Below, in pieces: positions 1 to 8,786 of a stretch of 64,000 bases of DNA (the stretch's first letter is position 1; each line of letters begins with the position of its first letter). The DNA comes from Aurantimonas marina (GTDB lineage Bacteria; Pseudomonadota; Alphaproteobacteria; Rhizobiales; Rhizobiaceae): contig NZ_JADDXW010000003.1 of NCBI RefSeq assembly GCF_017183135.1, positions 62,001 through 126,000 on the forward strand, given 5' to 3'. The notes beneath the pieces were generated by a model that was given only the letters and a program-made list of their open reading frames with translations, was not told the origin of the DNA and did not search any database. The translations under genes were made by a program, and so were the position numbers.

Positions 1-1
1 G

Positions 2-1033
2 CTGAACGAGGCGACCAATGCGGGTTTCGAGACCGAAACCGCGCTCGTCGGTGGTTCGGCCTATGATGATTGCGGCAAGCCGGTGTCGGATGCGACCATG
101 GATCTGGCGATGCAAGCCGACGCGATCCTGTTCGGCGCGGTCGGCGGGTCGAAATGGGACGGGGTCGCCTACGGTCTGCGGCCCGAGGCCGGGCTGTTGC
201 GCCTGCGCAAGGACATGGAGCTGTTCGCCAATCTGCGCCCGGCGATCTGCTATCCGGCGCTGGCCGGCTCGTCCTCGCTGAAGCGCGAGGTGATTGAGGG
301 GCTCGACATTTTGATCGTGCGCGAGCTGACCGGCGGCGTCTATTTCGGCGAGCCGAAGGAAATCATCGATCTCGGCAATGGCCAGAAACGCGCCATCGAC
401 ACCCAGATCTACGACACCTATGAGATCGAGCGCATCGCCCGTGCCGCCTTCGACCTCGCCAAGACCCGCCGCGGCAAGGTGACGTCGATGGAAAAGCGCA
501 ATGTAATGAAGTCGGGGCTCTACTGGAACGAGGTGGTCACGCGAATCCACCGGGACGAATATGCCGACCTTGAGCTCGAACACATGCTGGCCGACTCCGG
601 CGGCATGCAGCTGGTGCGCGCACCGAAGCAGTTCGACGTCATCGTCACCGACAATCTGTTTGGCGACATGCTGTCGGACATCGCGGCGATGCTGACCGGC
701 TCGCTCGGCATGCTGCCCTCGGCCTCGCTCGGCGCCGTCGACGCCAAGACCGGCAAGCGGCGCGCGCTCTACGAGCCGGTCCACGGCTCGGCGCCGGACA
801 TCGCCGGCCAGGGCATCGCCAACCCGCTGGCGATGATCGCTTCTCTCGCGATGTGCCTGCGCTATTCCTTTGAGATGATCGCTGAGGCCGACGCGCTGGA
901 GGCCGCGATCGCCGAGGTGCTCGGCAGGGGCATCCGGACCGGCGACATCATGGCCGACGGTTGCCGGAAGGTCGGCACGGCCGAGATGGGCGACGCGGTC
1001 CGCGACAGTTTCCGGAAGAAGCTCGCCGCCTGA
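2..1033 (+). CDS. leuB: 3-isopropylmalate dehydrogenase (5' end outside the window)
   Basis: LeuB oxidises and decarboxylates 3-isopropylmalate with NAD+ in leucine biosynthesis (cytoplasm). The frame is already open at base 2, so the first residues lie upstream of the window; 343 residues are visible. The substrate and metal region is intact ([10 protein letters not shown] followed by [11 protein letters not shown]) and the NAD-binding signature [14 protein letters not shown] is present near the C-terminus. The visible length is close to the whole family length of about 360-370, so only a short N-terminal piece is missing. Leucine synthesis fits the neighbouring asd gene only in the broad sense of amino-acid biosynthesis; they are not one operon because a strong terminator lies between them. 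Isocitrate or tartrate dehydrogenase relatives share the fold, but the sequence pattern is that of LeuB. Confidence 0.95.
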   Translation: MNEATNAGFETETALVGGSAYDDCGKPVSDATMDLAMQADAILFGAVGGSKWDGVAYGLRPEAGLLRLRKDMELFANLRPAICYPALAGSSSLKREVIEGLDILIVRELTGGVYFGEPKEIIDLGNGQKRAIDTQIYDTYEIERIARAAFDLAKTRRGKVTSMEKRNVMKSGLYWNEVVTRIHRDEYADLELEHMLADSGGMQLVRAPKQFDVIVTDNLFGDMLSDIAAMLTGSLGMLPSASLGAVDAKTGKRRALYEPVHGSAPDIAGQGIANPLAMIASLAMCLRYSFEMIAEADALEAAIAEVLGRGIRTGDIMADGCRKVGTAEMGDAVRDSFRKKLAA

Positions 1034-1097
1034 GCCGGACATGCAACCATCTGGCTGCATCAGTCATTGTATGCTCAATAAGTCGAAGGAGAGCACG

Positions 1098-1196
1098 ATG
1101 ATTAGAGGTATCCTGAAAGCCGTCTTTGTCGGCTGGGTGGCCAAGAAGTTCCTGAACCGCGACAGCGAGCCCAAGCGCGACCCGCGTCGGGTCTAG
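1098..1196 (+). CDS. small ORF, 32 residues, basic with a hydrophobic core
   Basis: A short ORF starts with ATG 64 bases after the leuB stop. It is preceded by a good ribosome binding site (AAGGAG at 1086-1091, seven bases before the ATG). The product begins MIRGILKAVFVGWVAKKFLN and ends with a charged tail rich in Arg, Lys and Asp. The first 18 residues form a possible amphipathic helix. A strong terminator follows at 1264-1296, so leuB and this ORF could share one transcript. I recognise no family. The RBS and position make translation plausible, but the ORF is too short for coding statistics to prove it. Confidence 0.5.
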   Translation: MIRGILKAVFVGWVAKKFLNRDSEPKRDPRRV

Positions 1197-1263
1197 CTTC
1201 GCTCCCCGTTTCTGTGATCGCGGACCGTCGGGCGACGCTGGCCGTTGCGTCCCCGGAATGAAC

Positions 1264-1296
1264 GGCCGGCCTTCCGAAAGGGGGGCTGGCCTTTTT
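1264..1296 (+). terminator. intrinsic terminator after leuB and the small ORF
   Basis: A 12-bp stem (1264-1275 with 1280-1291, all positions paired if three G-U pairs are allowed) closes a GAAA tetraloop and is followed directly by five T residues (1292-1296). This is a classic rho-independent terminator reading on the plus strand. It separates leuB and the 32-residue ORF from asd. Confidence 0.85.
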
Positions 1297-1313
1297 CCTT
1301 TCGGACGGCCTGA

Positions 1314-1342
1314 TTGACAAGCGCGGTGTCTCCGCGCATATC
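1314..1342 (+). promoter_or_regulatory. possible sigma70-type promoter of asd
   Basis: A perfect TTGACA (-35) lies at 1314-1319, 17 bases before a weak -10 (CATATC, 1337-1342). It sits just downstream of the leuB terminator and about 130 bases upstream of asd. Only the -35 box is convincing. Confidence 0.35.
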
Positions 1343-1469
1343 GCAGGCCATGTTCGCGCGCTCCACGATCAAAACGTCGATTATCTGACGCCGTCTGCCC
1401 CGCTTGTCTCCCCCGGGGCGGTAGACGAGCGTGCAATGATCGGACGGGGAGAGCGAAGGATTGCATCCC

Positions 1470-2501
1470 ATGGGTTACAAGGTCGCTATCGTCGGCGCCA
1501 CCGGCAATGTCGGGCGCGAAATGCTGAACATCCTCGCGGAGCGCGGCTTTCCGGCGGACGAGGTCGTGGCGCTCGCCTCGCGCCGTAGCCTGGGAACCGA
1601 GGTCTCCTTCGGCGACAAGACGCTGAAGACGAAGCCGCTCGACCAGTACGACTTTACCGGAACCGACATCTGCCTGATGTCGGCAGGTGGCGGCGTTTCC
1701 AAGGAATGGTCACCGAAGATCGCGGCCAAGGGCTGTGTGGTGATCGATAATTCCTCGGCCTTCCGCTACGATCCCGACGTGCCGCTGATCGTTCCGGAAG
1801 TGAACGCCGACGCCATCACGGGTTTCACCAAGAAGAACATCATCGCCAATCCGAACTGCTCGACCGCGCAACTCGTCGTCGCGTTGAAGCCGCTGCACGA
1901 TCATGCCAGGATCAAGCGCATCGTGGTCGCGACCTACCAGTCGGTCTCGGGCGCCGGCAAGGACGGCATGGACGAGCTGTTCACCCAGAGCCGGGCGGTC
2001 TTCGTCGCCGACGAGATCGAGCGCAAGAAATTCACCAAGCGCATCGCCTTCAACGTCATTCCCCACATCGACGTCTTCATGGAGGACGGCTCCACCAAGG
2101 AAGAGTGGAAGGTGATGGCCGAGACCAAGAAGATGCTCGATCCGAAGATCAAGGTCACCTGCACGGCGGTGCGCGTGCCGGTCTTCATCGGCCATTCCGA
2201 GGCGGTGAACATCGAGTTCGAGAATCCGATCACCGCCGACGAGGCGCGCGCGATCCTGCGCGAGGCGCCGGGCTGTCTGGTAATCGACAAGCACGAGGAT
2301 GGCGGCTACATCACGCCGTATGAATCGGCCGGCGAGGACGCCACCTACATTTCCCGCATCCGCGAGGACCAGACGCTGGAGAACGGCCTCAACATCTGGA
2401 TCGTCTCCGACAATCTGCGCAAGGGCGCGGCGCTCAACACGGTCCAAATCGCTGAACTGCTGATCAATCGCGGCCTTCTGGAAAAACAGCGAGCCGCCTG
2501 A
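1470..2501 (+). CDS. asd: aspartate-semialdehyde dehydrogenase
   Basis: Asd reduces aspartyl phosphate to aspartate semialdehyde with NADPH, the branch point to lysine/diaminopimelate, threonine and methionine. The product is 343 residues, normal for the family. An N-terminal Rossmann motif (VGATGNVG, about residues 8-15) binds NADP. The catalytic cysteine is in NPNCSTAQ (Cys130 by my count). The start is placed at ATG 1470 because GAAGGA ends nine bases upstream; an in-frame TTG at 1461 would have no spacing to that RBS. It appears monocistronic: a terminator lies upstream and the next gene is 228 bases away. Confidence 0.96.
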   Translation: MGYKVAIVGATGNVGREMLNILAERGFPADEVVALASRRSLGTEVSFGDKTLKTKPLDQYDFTGTDICLMSAGGGVSKEWSPKIAAKGCVVIDNSSAFRYDPDVPLIVPEVNADAITGFTKKNIIANPNCSTAQLVVALKPLHDHARIKRIVVATYQSVSGAGKDGMDELFTQSRAVFVADEIERKKFTKRIAFNVIPHIDVFMEDGSTKEEWKVMAETKKMLDPKIKVTCTAVRVPVFIGHSEAVNIEFENPITADEARAILREAPGCLVIDKHEDGGYITPYESAGEDATYISRIREDQTLENGLNIWIVSDNLRKGAALNTVQIAELLINRGLLEKQRAA

Positions 2502-2519
2502 GCCAGCCCAAATCAAAGG

Positions 2520-2556
2520 ATGGCCGGTGTCGCTCCGCGAGGCCGACCATTCTTTC
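2520..2556 (+). terminator. weak terminator candidate after asd
   Basis: An imperfect inverted repeat of 14 bases per arm with two mismatches (2520-2533 and 2537-2550) is followed by a T-rich run TCTTTC. It begins 18 bases after the asd stop. Position supports a terminator; the imperfect stem keeps confidence low. Confidence 0.4.
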
Positions 2557-2729
2557 TGTGTACCAACAGGGTCACGCACGTTCCGTCTGTTACCTGTGGG
2601 TAACGCCGGGAGGGAATTGCGGTGGCCATCTGGTCGGCCGTATTTCAGTCATCTGTAGTCATTAACGCCGACCGCGAATGGACACGAAGCGGGCCGTGAA
2701 GGCCCCGAAGTCAACACTGGATATCGCTC

Positions 2730-3392
2730 ATGAAAAAGCTCGCCCTCGTCCTTGCGCTGACCACCGCCGTCGCCGGCTGCACCACCGACCCGTATACGGG
2801 TGAAGCCAAGCTCTCCAACACCGTCGGCGGCGCCGGCATCGGCGCCGGCGTCGGCGCGCTCGGCGGCTATCTCGTCGGCGAGGCGACGGGCGCCGATTCG
2901 GGCCGCGCCGCGCTGATCGGCGCCGGCGTCGGTGTGCTGGCTGGCGGCAGCGTCGGCGCCTATATGGATTCGCAGGAAGACAAGCTGCGCCGGCAGCTCC
3001 AAGGCACCGGTGTCTCGGTCACCCGGGCCGGCGATCGCATCATTCTCAACATGCCGTCGAACATCACCTTCCCGAGCGACCAGTCGTCGATCCTTCCGGC
3101 CTTCTATCCGACGCTCAGCTCGGTGGCGCTGGTTCTCAAGGAGTTCGACAAGTCGATCGTCGACGTCTACGGCCACACCGACAGCCAGGGCTCCGACGCA
3201 TACAATCTGCAGCTGTCGCAGCAGCGCGCGACCTCGGTCAGCCAGTTCCTGGCAAGCCAGGGTGTCAACCCGCGCCGCCTCAACACCCAGGGCTTCGGCG
3301 AAAGCCAGCCGGTCGCCACCAACGCGACCGAGCAGGGCCGAGCTCAGAACCGCCGCGTCGAGATCGCGATCTCGCCGCTGCGGGCCGGCTAA
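2730..3392 (+). CDS. OmpA-family lipoprotein with glycine-zipper region
   Basis: The product is 220 residues. It starts with a lipoprotein signal (hydrophobic stretch ending AVAGC, predicted lipidation at Cys17), continues with a Gly/Ala-rich glycine zipper (about residues 30-80) and ends with an OmpA C-terminal peptidoglycan-binding domain (VYGHTDSQGSDAYN, then LSQQRA, then NRRVEIAI). Such proteins sit in the outer membrane and hold the peptidoglycan. The arrangement resembles the YiaD/Pal-like group. It lies alone on the plus strand, 228 bases after asd, and is followed by a perfect hairpin. Exact physiological role cannot be told from the sequence. Confidence 0.9.
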   Translation: MKKLALVLALTTAVAGCTTDPYTGEAKLSNTVGGAGIGAGVGALGGYLVGEATGADSGRAALIGAGVGVLAGGSVGAYMDSQEDKLRRQLQGTGVSVTRAGDRIILNMPSNITFPSDQSSILPAFYPTLSSVALVLKEFDKSIVDVYGHTDSQGSDAYNLQLSQQRATSVSQFLASQGVNPRRLNTQGFGESQPVATNATEQGRAQNRRVEIAISPLRAG

Positions 3393-3422
3393 AGCCGCGC
3401 CAGCAACGACCGATACACGCGA

Positions 3423-3456
3423 TGAGGGCCGCGCTCCGACGGGAGCGCGGCCCTCA
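3423..3456. terminator. bidirectional hairpin terminator between two lipoprotein genes
   Basis: A perfect 15-bp inverted repeat (3423-3437 with 3442-3456, loop GACG) lies between the convergent lipoprotein genes. There is no proper T-run on either side, but the stem is very strong and the position suits termination in both directions. Confidence 0.7.
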
Positions 3457-3512
3457 CGCTGTTCTCAACAGGTTACGTCCGGGCCGAAGTTGCGCCCGCC
3501 GCCGGCTCTGCA

Positions 3513-3725
3513 TTATCTTAGATTGCGCCCGACCGCGCCGCCGGCAACCGCGCCCGCGACGCCACCGACCACGGCGCCGCCGGTTCCCGCGACCGCGTCG
3601 CCCAGAACCGCCCCGCCGACACCGCCGACGACGGCGCCGCCGACCGTCTTCTGCGTCGTGGTGCAGGCCGAAACGCTCATGGTCGCGACGATGAGTGCGG
3701 TCATGGTGGCAAGTTTGATGGTCAT
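3513..3725 (-). CDS. small glycine-zipper lipoprotein
   Basis: The product is 70 residues: a lipoprotein signal peptide ending VSAC (lipidation at Cys21), then TTTQK and repeated GGAV/GGV units through the rest of the protein, a glycine-zipper pattern of the kind found in SmpA/YMGG-type outer-membrane lipoproteins. ATG at 3725 is preceded by GAAAGG eight bases upstream. A longer reading of the same frame runs up to 4319, but its extra part has no protein-like character and overlaps the next gene. It faces the OmpA lipoprotein across a shared hairpin. Function is unknown beyond an envelope location. Confidence 0.8.
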   Translation of the reverse strand: MTIKLATMTALIVATMSVSACTTTQKTVGGAVVGGVGGAVLGDAVAGTGGAVVGGVAGAVAGGAVGRNLR

Positions 3726-4049
3726 GGAAATAGCCTTTCGCTGCGCCGCCGCTCGCGGCGGAATGGATGTCCTTCCAACAGGAAATTGGAACCGTGACGA
3801 GGGAAGGCAAGACGAGGACTTCGCCGCCCGCAAGACCCCATCGCGGTATCCTCGGCACCGGGCTTCGAGAAGGCCTCGACCGTGGAGCCGAAGCCTGTCA
3901 AGCTCTGCGAGGCAATGACCTTCATATTCGAAACCCGCTTCCCCGGAATCTGACCCGCACTGCCGCGCAAACCCGGCAGGGCAACCATAAGATTCGCGGG
4001 GCGGGACCGAACCAGCGCCTCCACGGCACATCCGAGGAAAGTGGGACTG
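3726..4049. other. intergenic region between divergent genes
   Basis: This 324-base stretch must hold the promoters of the minus-strand lipoprotein and of the plus-strand FAH-family gene. I see the ribosome binding sites at both ends but no convincing promoter hexamers, RNA gene or repeat. Confidence 0.4.
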
Positions 4050-5066
4050 ATGAAACTTGCGACGCTCAAGGACGGCAGCCGCGACGGGCGACTCGTCGTC
4101 GTGTCCCGCGACCTCACGCGGATGACGGACGCCTCGTTCCTCGCGCCCACCTTGCAACGGGCGCTCGACGACTGGGCGCGCATCGCCCCGCATCTGCAAG
4201 CGCTCGCCGACAGCCTCGATCGCGGCTCGGTGCCGGTCGAGCGGTTTCACGAGCATGACGCCATGAGCCCGCTGCCCCGCGCGTTTCAGTTCGCGGCCGG
4301 TACAGCCTACAGCAGCCACATCGCGATGACAGGCAGGGCACGCGGCGCCGAGATGCCGGAGAGCTTGCGAAGCGACCCGCCAATCCGGCAGGGCGGCTCA
4401 GATGCCTTCCTCGGTCCGCGCGATCCCATTCCCCTCGCGGACGAAAGCTTCGGCCTCGACATGGGGGGTGGGATTGCCGTGATCCTCGGCGATGTGCCGA
4501 TGGGCGCGAGCGTCGACGAGGCGCGCGCCGCCATCCGTCTGGTCATGCTGGTCAACGACGTCTGGTTGCGCGGCCTGATCCCGGCGGAAGGCGACGACGG
4601 TTTCGGCGTCTTCCAGTCGAAGCCGCCCTCGGCCTTCTCGCCGGTCGCGGTGACCTCCGCCGAACTCGGCGAAGCGTGGGATGGCGGTAAGCTGCATCTG
4701 CCGCTTGCGGTGGACTACAATGGTAAACCGTTTGGCCGGGCCAATGCCGGTATCGACATGACCTTCGATTTCCCGACGTTGATCGCCCATGCCGCCAGGA
4801 CGCGGCCACTCTCGGCTGGCACGATCATCGGCTCGGGCACGGTTTCCAACAAGCGCGATGGCGGACCCGCCAAATCGATTGCGGATGGCGGCGTCGGCTA
4901 TGCGTGCATGGCGGAGTCGCGCGCCGTCGAGACGATCGCGGGCGCTGCGCCGAAAACGCCGTTCCTGCATTTTGGTGACACCGTGCGCATCGAGGTGCTC
5001 GACGACAAGCACCGGTCGATCTTCGGCGCCATTGAGCAGACGGTCGCCCGATATGAGCACGAGTGA
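4050..5066 (+). CDS. fumarylacetoacetate hydrolase family protein
   Basis: The 338-residue product has the fumarylacetoacetase C-terminal fold. Visible pieces are GGGIAVILGDVPMGAS, the NDVWLRGLIP helix, the metal region around FQSKPPSAFSPVAV, and SAGTIIGSGTVSNK, which is the usual oxyanion/active-site loop. Members split C-C bonds in fumarylacetoacetate or decarboxylate/hydratase-type acylpyruvates. This two-domain type with an N-terminal extension is often annotated as FAH in aromatic amino-acid degradation, but no homogentisate gene is nearby, so the substrate is open. The start is set at ATG 4050 behind GAGGAAAG; a GTG at 4041 is possible but too close to the RBS. It converges with the sugar kinase gene. 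Confidence 0.88.
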   Translation: MKLATLKDGSRDGRLVVVSRDLTRMTDASFLAPTLQRALDDWARIAPHLQALADSLDRGSVPVERFHEHDAMSPLPRAFQFAAGTAYSSHIAMTGRARGAEMPESLRSDPPIRQGGSDAFLGPRDPIPLADESFGLDMGGGIAVILGDVPMGASVDEARAAIRLVMLVNDVWLRGLIPAEGDDGFGVFQSKPPSAFSPVAVTSAELGEAWDGGKLHLPLAVDYNGKPFGRANAGIDMTFDFPTLIAHAARTRPLSAGTIIGSGTVSNKRDGGPAKSIADGGVGYACMAESRAVETIAGAAPKTPFLHFGDTVRIEVLDDKHRSIFGAIEQTVARYEHE

Positions 5067-5121
5067 TCTCCGCACCGAACGACACACCTGAGTCCGCCGC
5101 CACGACGGGCACGGACGCCGG

Positions 5122-6459
5122 TCAGGCTTCAACCCGCTCCATGCCGCGCCGCGCCAACAGCGCCATGCCGACCGAGGCTTCGGCTTGGGGCGCCTTCTCG
5201 ACGGGACAGCCGAGGGTCCTGCGCCGGATCGCCGTCCAAGCCTCGTTCCGCGCGCCGCCGCCGGCGGTCAGAACGCGTTTCGGCGTCGGCGCCCCGAGCG
5301 TGGCAAGGGCTGCGTAGCCCTTGCCCTCGATCCGGGCCATCCCCTCCAGCATGCCTTGCAGAAACACCGCATCGTCGTTGGGACGCGGCTCAAGCCGTGG
5401 GGCGAGCGCGGGATCGTTGACGGGAAACCGTTCGCCGGCTCGCGCCAGCGGATAATAGTCGAACCCGGTCGGCCGATCCGGATCGATCTGCTTGGACAGC
5501 GCCGCAATGGTCTCGGCGGAAAAGTGATGCAGCAGCGCGCCGCCGCCAGTGTTCGACGCGCCGCCCGCGAGCCACCGGTCTCCGAGTCGATGGCTGTAGA
5601 TACCCCGCGCCGCGTCGTCCACCCGCACGTCCGACAAGAGCTTGATCGCCAGCGTGGTGCCGAGCGACGTCACTGCTTCGCCGATCTCCGTCGCGCCCGA
5701 CGCGAGAAAGGCGGCGACGCTGTCGGTGGTGCCAGCGAGAAGCTTCAGGTCGCGCGAGAAGCCGAACCGCTCGGCCATTGATGCTGTCACCGATCCGGCG
5801 ACCGCGCCGACGCACAAGACGTCCGGAAGCAGATCCATCCGCGTGCCGCAGGCTGCAAACCAGTCTGGCCATGTGTTGCGTTCGAGGTCGTAACCGAGCT
5901 TCAGGACATTGTTTTCGTCGGACAGTCCCGGCTGCCCGGTCAACCGCGCCAGGATGAAATCGGCCTGATGGCAAAGGTGGCGCGCCCGCTGATCGGGGTC
6001 ATAACTTTGCAACCGCAGCATGCGCGCAAGTGCCGAACCGCTACCTCGGGCGATCGAACCCGTCGGCGCGCAAGCCGCGATACGCGTCGCCTCGTCGTCG
6101 AAACCGGAGGAATCATACATCAGCGCCGGCGTCACCGGCCGCGCGTTGTCGTCCACGAGAACCATCGTACCGGACGTGCCGTCGATCGCGACGGCGCGAA
6201 TCGCCGCCATCGAACCGCCCTGGTTGGCGAGAGCCTTCGCCTGGGCGTCGAGGCAGGCGGAGACCGTCTTCCACCAGCTTTCAGCAGAAACGCCATACTC
6301 CTCTGCCGCGTGCATCGGCTCGCGAACGCTCGAGACCAGGTTTTTGTCCGAATCGACGATAGCGCTGCGCACACCGGAGGTGCCGATGTCGAGACCCAGG
6401 TAAAGCGGGTCACGACCCAAGCGCGCCGACAGCGCCAGAACATCAGGATCGAGCGTCAT
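5122..6459 (-). CDS. FGGY-family carbohydrate kinase (xylulokinase-like)
   Basis: The 445-residue product phosphorylates a sugar or polyol with ATP. The N-terminal ATPase motif YLGLDIGTSGVRSAIVD is intact, DGTSGTMVLVD follows at about residue 95, and the C-terminal adenosine motif LTAGGGARNEAW is present. It is slightly shorter than typical xylulokinases (about 480-500). The ATG at 6459 lies inside the end of the HAD phosphatase gene (17-base overlap), so the two are surely co-transcribed and probably translationally coupled. The open frame extends upstream to 6906 only as a shadow of the phosphatase gene. The natural substrate cannot be told; xylulose, ribulose or erythritol are all used in this family. 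Confidence 0.88.
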   Translation of the reverse strand: MTLDPDVLALSARLGRDPLYLGLDIGTSGVRSAIVDSDKNLVSSVREPMHAAEEYGVSAESWWKTVSACLDAQAKALANQGGSMAAIRAVAIDGTSGTMVLVDDNARPVTPALMYDSSGFDDEATRIAACAPTGSIARGSGSALARMLRLQSYDPDQRARHLCHQADFILARLTGQPGLSDENNVLKLGYDLERNTWPDWFAACGTRMDLLPDVLCVGAVAGSVTASMAERFGFSRDLKLLAGTTDSVAAFLASGATEIGEAVTSLGTTLAIKLLSDVRVDDAARGIYSHRLGDRWLAGGASNTGGGALLHHFSAETIAALSKQIDPDRPTGFDYYPLARAGERFPVNDPALAPRLEPRPNDDAVFLQGMLEGMARIEGKGYAALATLGAPTPKRVLTAGGGARNEAWTAIRRRTLGCPVEKAPQAEASVGMALLARRGMERVEA

Positions 6460-7330
6460 GGCTAGCCCATTGCAGCATGCCGATCGTGTAATCGGGCAGC
6501 GGCGCGCCGTCCTTGCTCGCGAGCTTTTCGATTTGCGCATCCAGGTCACCGCCGCGCTTGTCGGCCAGGGATTGCGCGTGGAGACCGTCGCGGACGAAAA
6601 GCGTCCGCCAGCCAGCGGCACTGGCGCCCGCCACGTCATGTTGCAGCGAATCTCCGACCATGAGAATGCGGTCGTGCTGCGGATTTCCCAAAGCCTCGGC
6701 CGTCGCCTCGAAGACCCGCGCATGCGGCTTGCCGTACCAGATGACGCGCCCACCGGCCGCCTCGTAGCGCGCCGCCAGGGCGCCCGGCGCCACCACCAGT
6801 TTGCCGCCCGGTCGCGGCGAGGCACGATCGGGGTTGGCGCACAGGACCGGCACGCGACGAGCCAGCGCTTCGTCGACAAGCCCCTGATAGGACGACAGCT
6901 CGGCATTGTCCGGCAGGCCCATCATCAGGATTGCATCCGCCGTCGACAGTGAGTCGGCGAGTGCAATCCCGTCGAGACCATCGATCCAGGCTTCGGCGTC
7001 TTCCGGGGTCGCCGCGACGGGAAACAGGCGATCGAAACCCTTCACGACGCCGTTCGCCAGATCATCCCAAAGCACTTCACCGGAGGTCACGATGCACGTC
7101 ATCCCCTCGACCGGAATGCCGAAGCCGGCGAGGCGGTCGCGATTCGGCGCGGCCCTCTTTCCCGAATTCGACAGAAGCGCGATCGTCTTGCCGGCATCCG
7201 CCAGCCGCTCCAGCGCCTCCAGAACACCTGGATAGAGGGCGTCGCCGTCATGCAGCACGCCCCATTGATCGAGGACGACGGCATCGAAGGTATCGGCGAT
7301 CTGCTCCAAGCCAGTAACGTGTTCGTCCAA
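6443..7330 (-). CDS. HAD-superfamily class IIA phosphatase
   Basis: This is a HAD IIA hydrolase, about 295 residues. Motif I is DAVVLDQWGVLHDG (nucleophile Asp, acid/base position two residues later replaced by Trp, as usual for this bacterial subgroup). Motif II is ALLSNSGKR, and motif III/IV is RILMVGDSLQHDVAGA. Members of this subgroup dephosphorylate small phosphosugars or nucleotides. The start is ambiguous: TTG at 7330 has GGAG seven bases upstream and is preferred; TTG at 7375 would add 15 residues. It overlaps the following FGGY kinase by 17 bases. A kinase/phosphatase pair suggests a sugar-phosphate salvage or detoxification unit, but this is inference. Confidence 0.85.
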   Translation of the reverse strand: MDEHVTGLEQIADTFDAVVLDQWGVLHDGDALYPGVLEALERLADAGKTIALLSNSGKRAAPNRDRLAGFGIPVEGMTCIVTSGEVLWDDLANGVVKGFDRLFPVAATPEDAEAWIDGLDGIALADSLSTADAILMMGLPDNAELSSYQGLVDEALARRVPVLCANPDRASPRPGGKLVVAPGALAARYEAAGGRVIWYGKPHARVFEATAEALGNPQHDRILMVGDSLQHDVAGASAAGWRTLFVRDGLHAQSLADKRGGDLDAQIEKLASKDGAPLPDYTIGMLQWASHDARS

Positions 7331-7557
7331 CTCAAGTCTCCGTTCGATGCCAATATCCGAGCGAGCGCGAGGCAAGCGACCGCCCGCGTGTCCGCGACTG
7401 TGCAGATACGCGAAATGAGATTCGCTGTATTCACCGATGCCCCGTCCGGCAACCTAGGATAACCGGACCCTGCTTGTCGATTTTGGGCCTTCCCACCCCG
7501 ATCACCTCCCGGCAATCCTGCGCGAACCTCCGCAAATCCCCAGAAACAAGGTATACA

Positions 7558-7586
7558 TTGACACGCCGCTTAGCGCGCCTGATAGT
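7558..7586 (+). promoter_or_regulatory. predicted promoter of the tctCBA operon
   Basis: TTGACA (7558-7563), a 17-base spacer and GATAGT (7581-7586) form a good sigma70-type promoter about 110 bases before tctC. It lies in the 364-base divergent region between the HAD phosphatase and tctC; I see no other feature in that region. Confidence 0.6.
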
Positions 7587-7694
7587 CACCCTGGGAGACG
7601 AGATCGCATGATCGCTGGCGCGGCACCAAGGTGCGGTCCCGTGGTCGCTGGTCTTCGCATCGCACTCTTGCGAACAAGCCATCTGGGAGGAAAT

Positions 7695-8681
7695 ATGCGC
7701 AGACGTTCCATCATTGCCCTCGCTGCCGCGCTCATGGCGTCCAGCGTTCTTGGCACCGGCGTCGCTTCGGCGCAATCGGCCTATCCCGAGCGACCGATCC
7801 AGATGATCGTGCCCTGGGGCGCGGGCGGCGGCACCGACGCGGTCGGCCGCATCCTCGCCTCGCTGCTGCAAGAAGAGCTTGGCGTGCCGGTGAATGTGGT
7901 GAACCGAACCGGCGGTTCCGGCGTCGTCGGCCACAGCGCGATCGCCAATGCGGAACCGGACGGCTACACGCTGGGCATCATGACGATCGAGATCGACATG
8001 ATGCATTGGCAGGGCCTTACCGAGCTCACTTACGAGGATTTCGACATCCTCGCCCTGGTCAATGCCGATCCCGGCGGCATCATGGTTTCGGCGGACTCGG
8101 AGTACGAATCGCTGGAGCAACTGCGCGACGCCATCAAGTCGCAGCCGAAGGGCACCTTCAAGGCGTCCGGCACCGGTCAGGGCGGCATCTGGCATCTGGG
8201 CCTTGCCGGCTGGCTGCTGTCGGAGGATCTGCCGCCGGATCAGGTGACCTGGGTTCCGAGCCAGGGCGCGGCGCCGGGAATCACCGATATGGTGGCCGGC
8301 GGCGTCGACATCGTACCGTCGTCGCTGGCCGAGGGCCGCGCGATGATCGAGGCGGGTCGGGTCCGGCCGCTGGCATCCATGTCCGCCGAGCGCCAAGCGA
8401 TGTTCCCTGACGTGCCGACGCTGAAAGAGGGGGTCGATTCCGACTGGACGCTGGCGGTCTGGCGCGCCGTCGCCGCGCCGAAGGGCCTGCCGGACGAGGT
8501 CAAGACCAAGCTGACCAGCGCCATCGAAAAAGCCTATAACAGCGACCAATATCAAAGCTTCATGAAGGACCGTGGGTTCGGCGTGCGCTGGGCTGCGGGC
8601 GATGAGGCGACGAAGATCGTCGCCGACGACGACGCCAGCCTTGGCGAGGTGATGAAAGAGGCCGGCCTGGCGAAGAACTGA
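7695..8681 (+). CDS. tctC: tripartite tricarboxylate transporter, periplasmic binding protein (TctC family)
   Basis: The 328-residue product is the substrate-binding part of a TTT transporter. It starts with a Sec signal peptide (MRRRSIIALAAALMASS, cleavage near ASAQS), followed by the family hallmark YPERPIQMIVPWGAGGGTDA. The TctC/Bug fold is complete to the C-terminus. ATG 7695 is preceded by GGGAGG at 7685-7690; longer readings from 7608 would bury the signal peptide. It is the first gene of tctC-tctB-tctA. Bug proteins bind varied carboxylates (citrate, nicotinate, terephthalate and others), so the ligand is open. Confidence 0.93.
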   Translation: MRRRSIIALAAALMASSVLGTGVASAQSAYPERPIQMIVPWGAGGGTDAVGRILASLLQEELGVPVNVVNRTGGSGVVGHSAIANAEPDGYTLGIMTIEIDMMHWQGLTELTYEDFDILALVNADPGGIMVSADSEYESLEQLRDAIKSQPKGTFKASGTGQGGIWHLGLAGWLLSEDLPPDQVTWVPSQGAAPGITDMVAGGVDIVPSSLAEGRAMIEAGRVRPLASMSAERQAMFPDVPTLKEGVDSDWTLAVWRAVAAPKGLPDEVKTKLTSAIEKAYNSDQYQSFMKDRGFGVRWAAGDEATKIVADDDASLGEVMKEAGLAKN

Positions 8682-8786
8682 GGCAGCCAAGAGGCGTCCG
8701 GCCGCGCGCCGGACGCCTGCCCCTATCGCCAGCGCGCGGAGCGCGATTCGCCACGCCGATCATTTCCGGTCCAAAAGAGCGCGTCG

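Noticed and set aside
6460-6906. N-terminal extension of the FGGY kinase frame.
   Set aside because: The extension is the shadow of the HAD phosphatase gene; the kinase fold begins right after ATG 6459.
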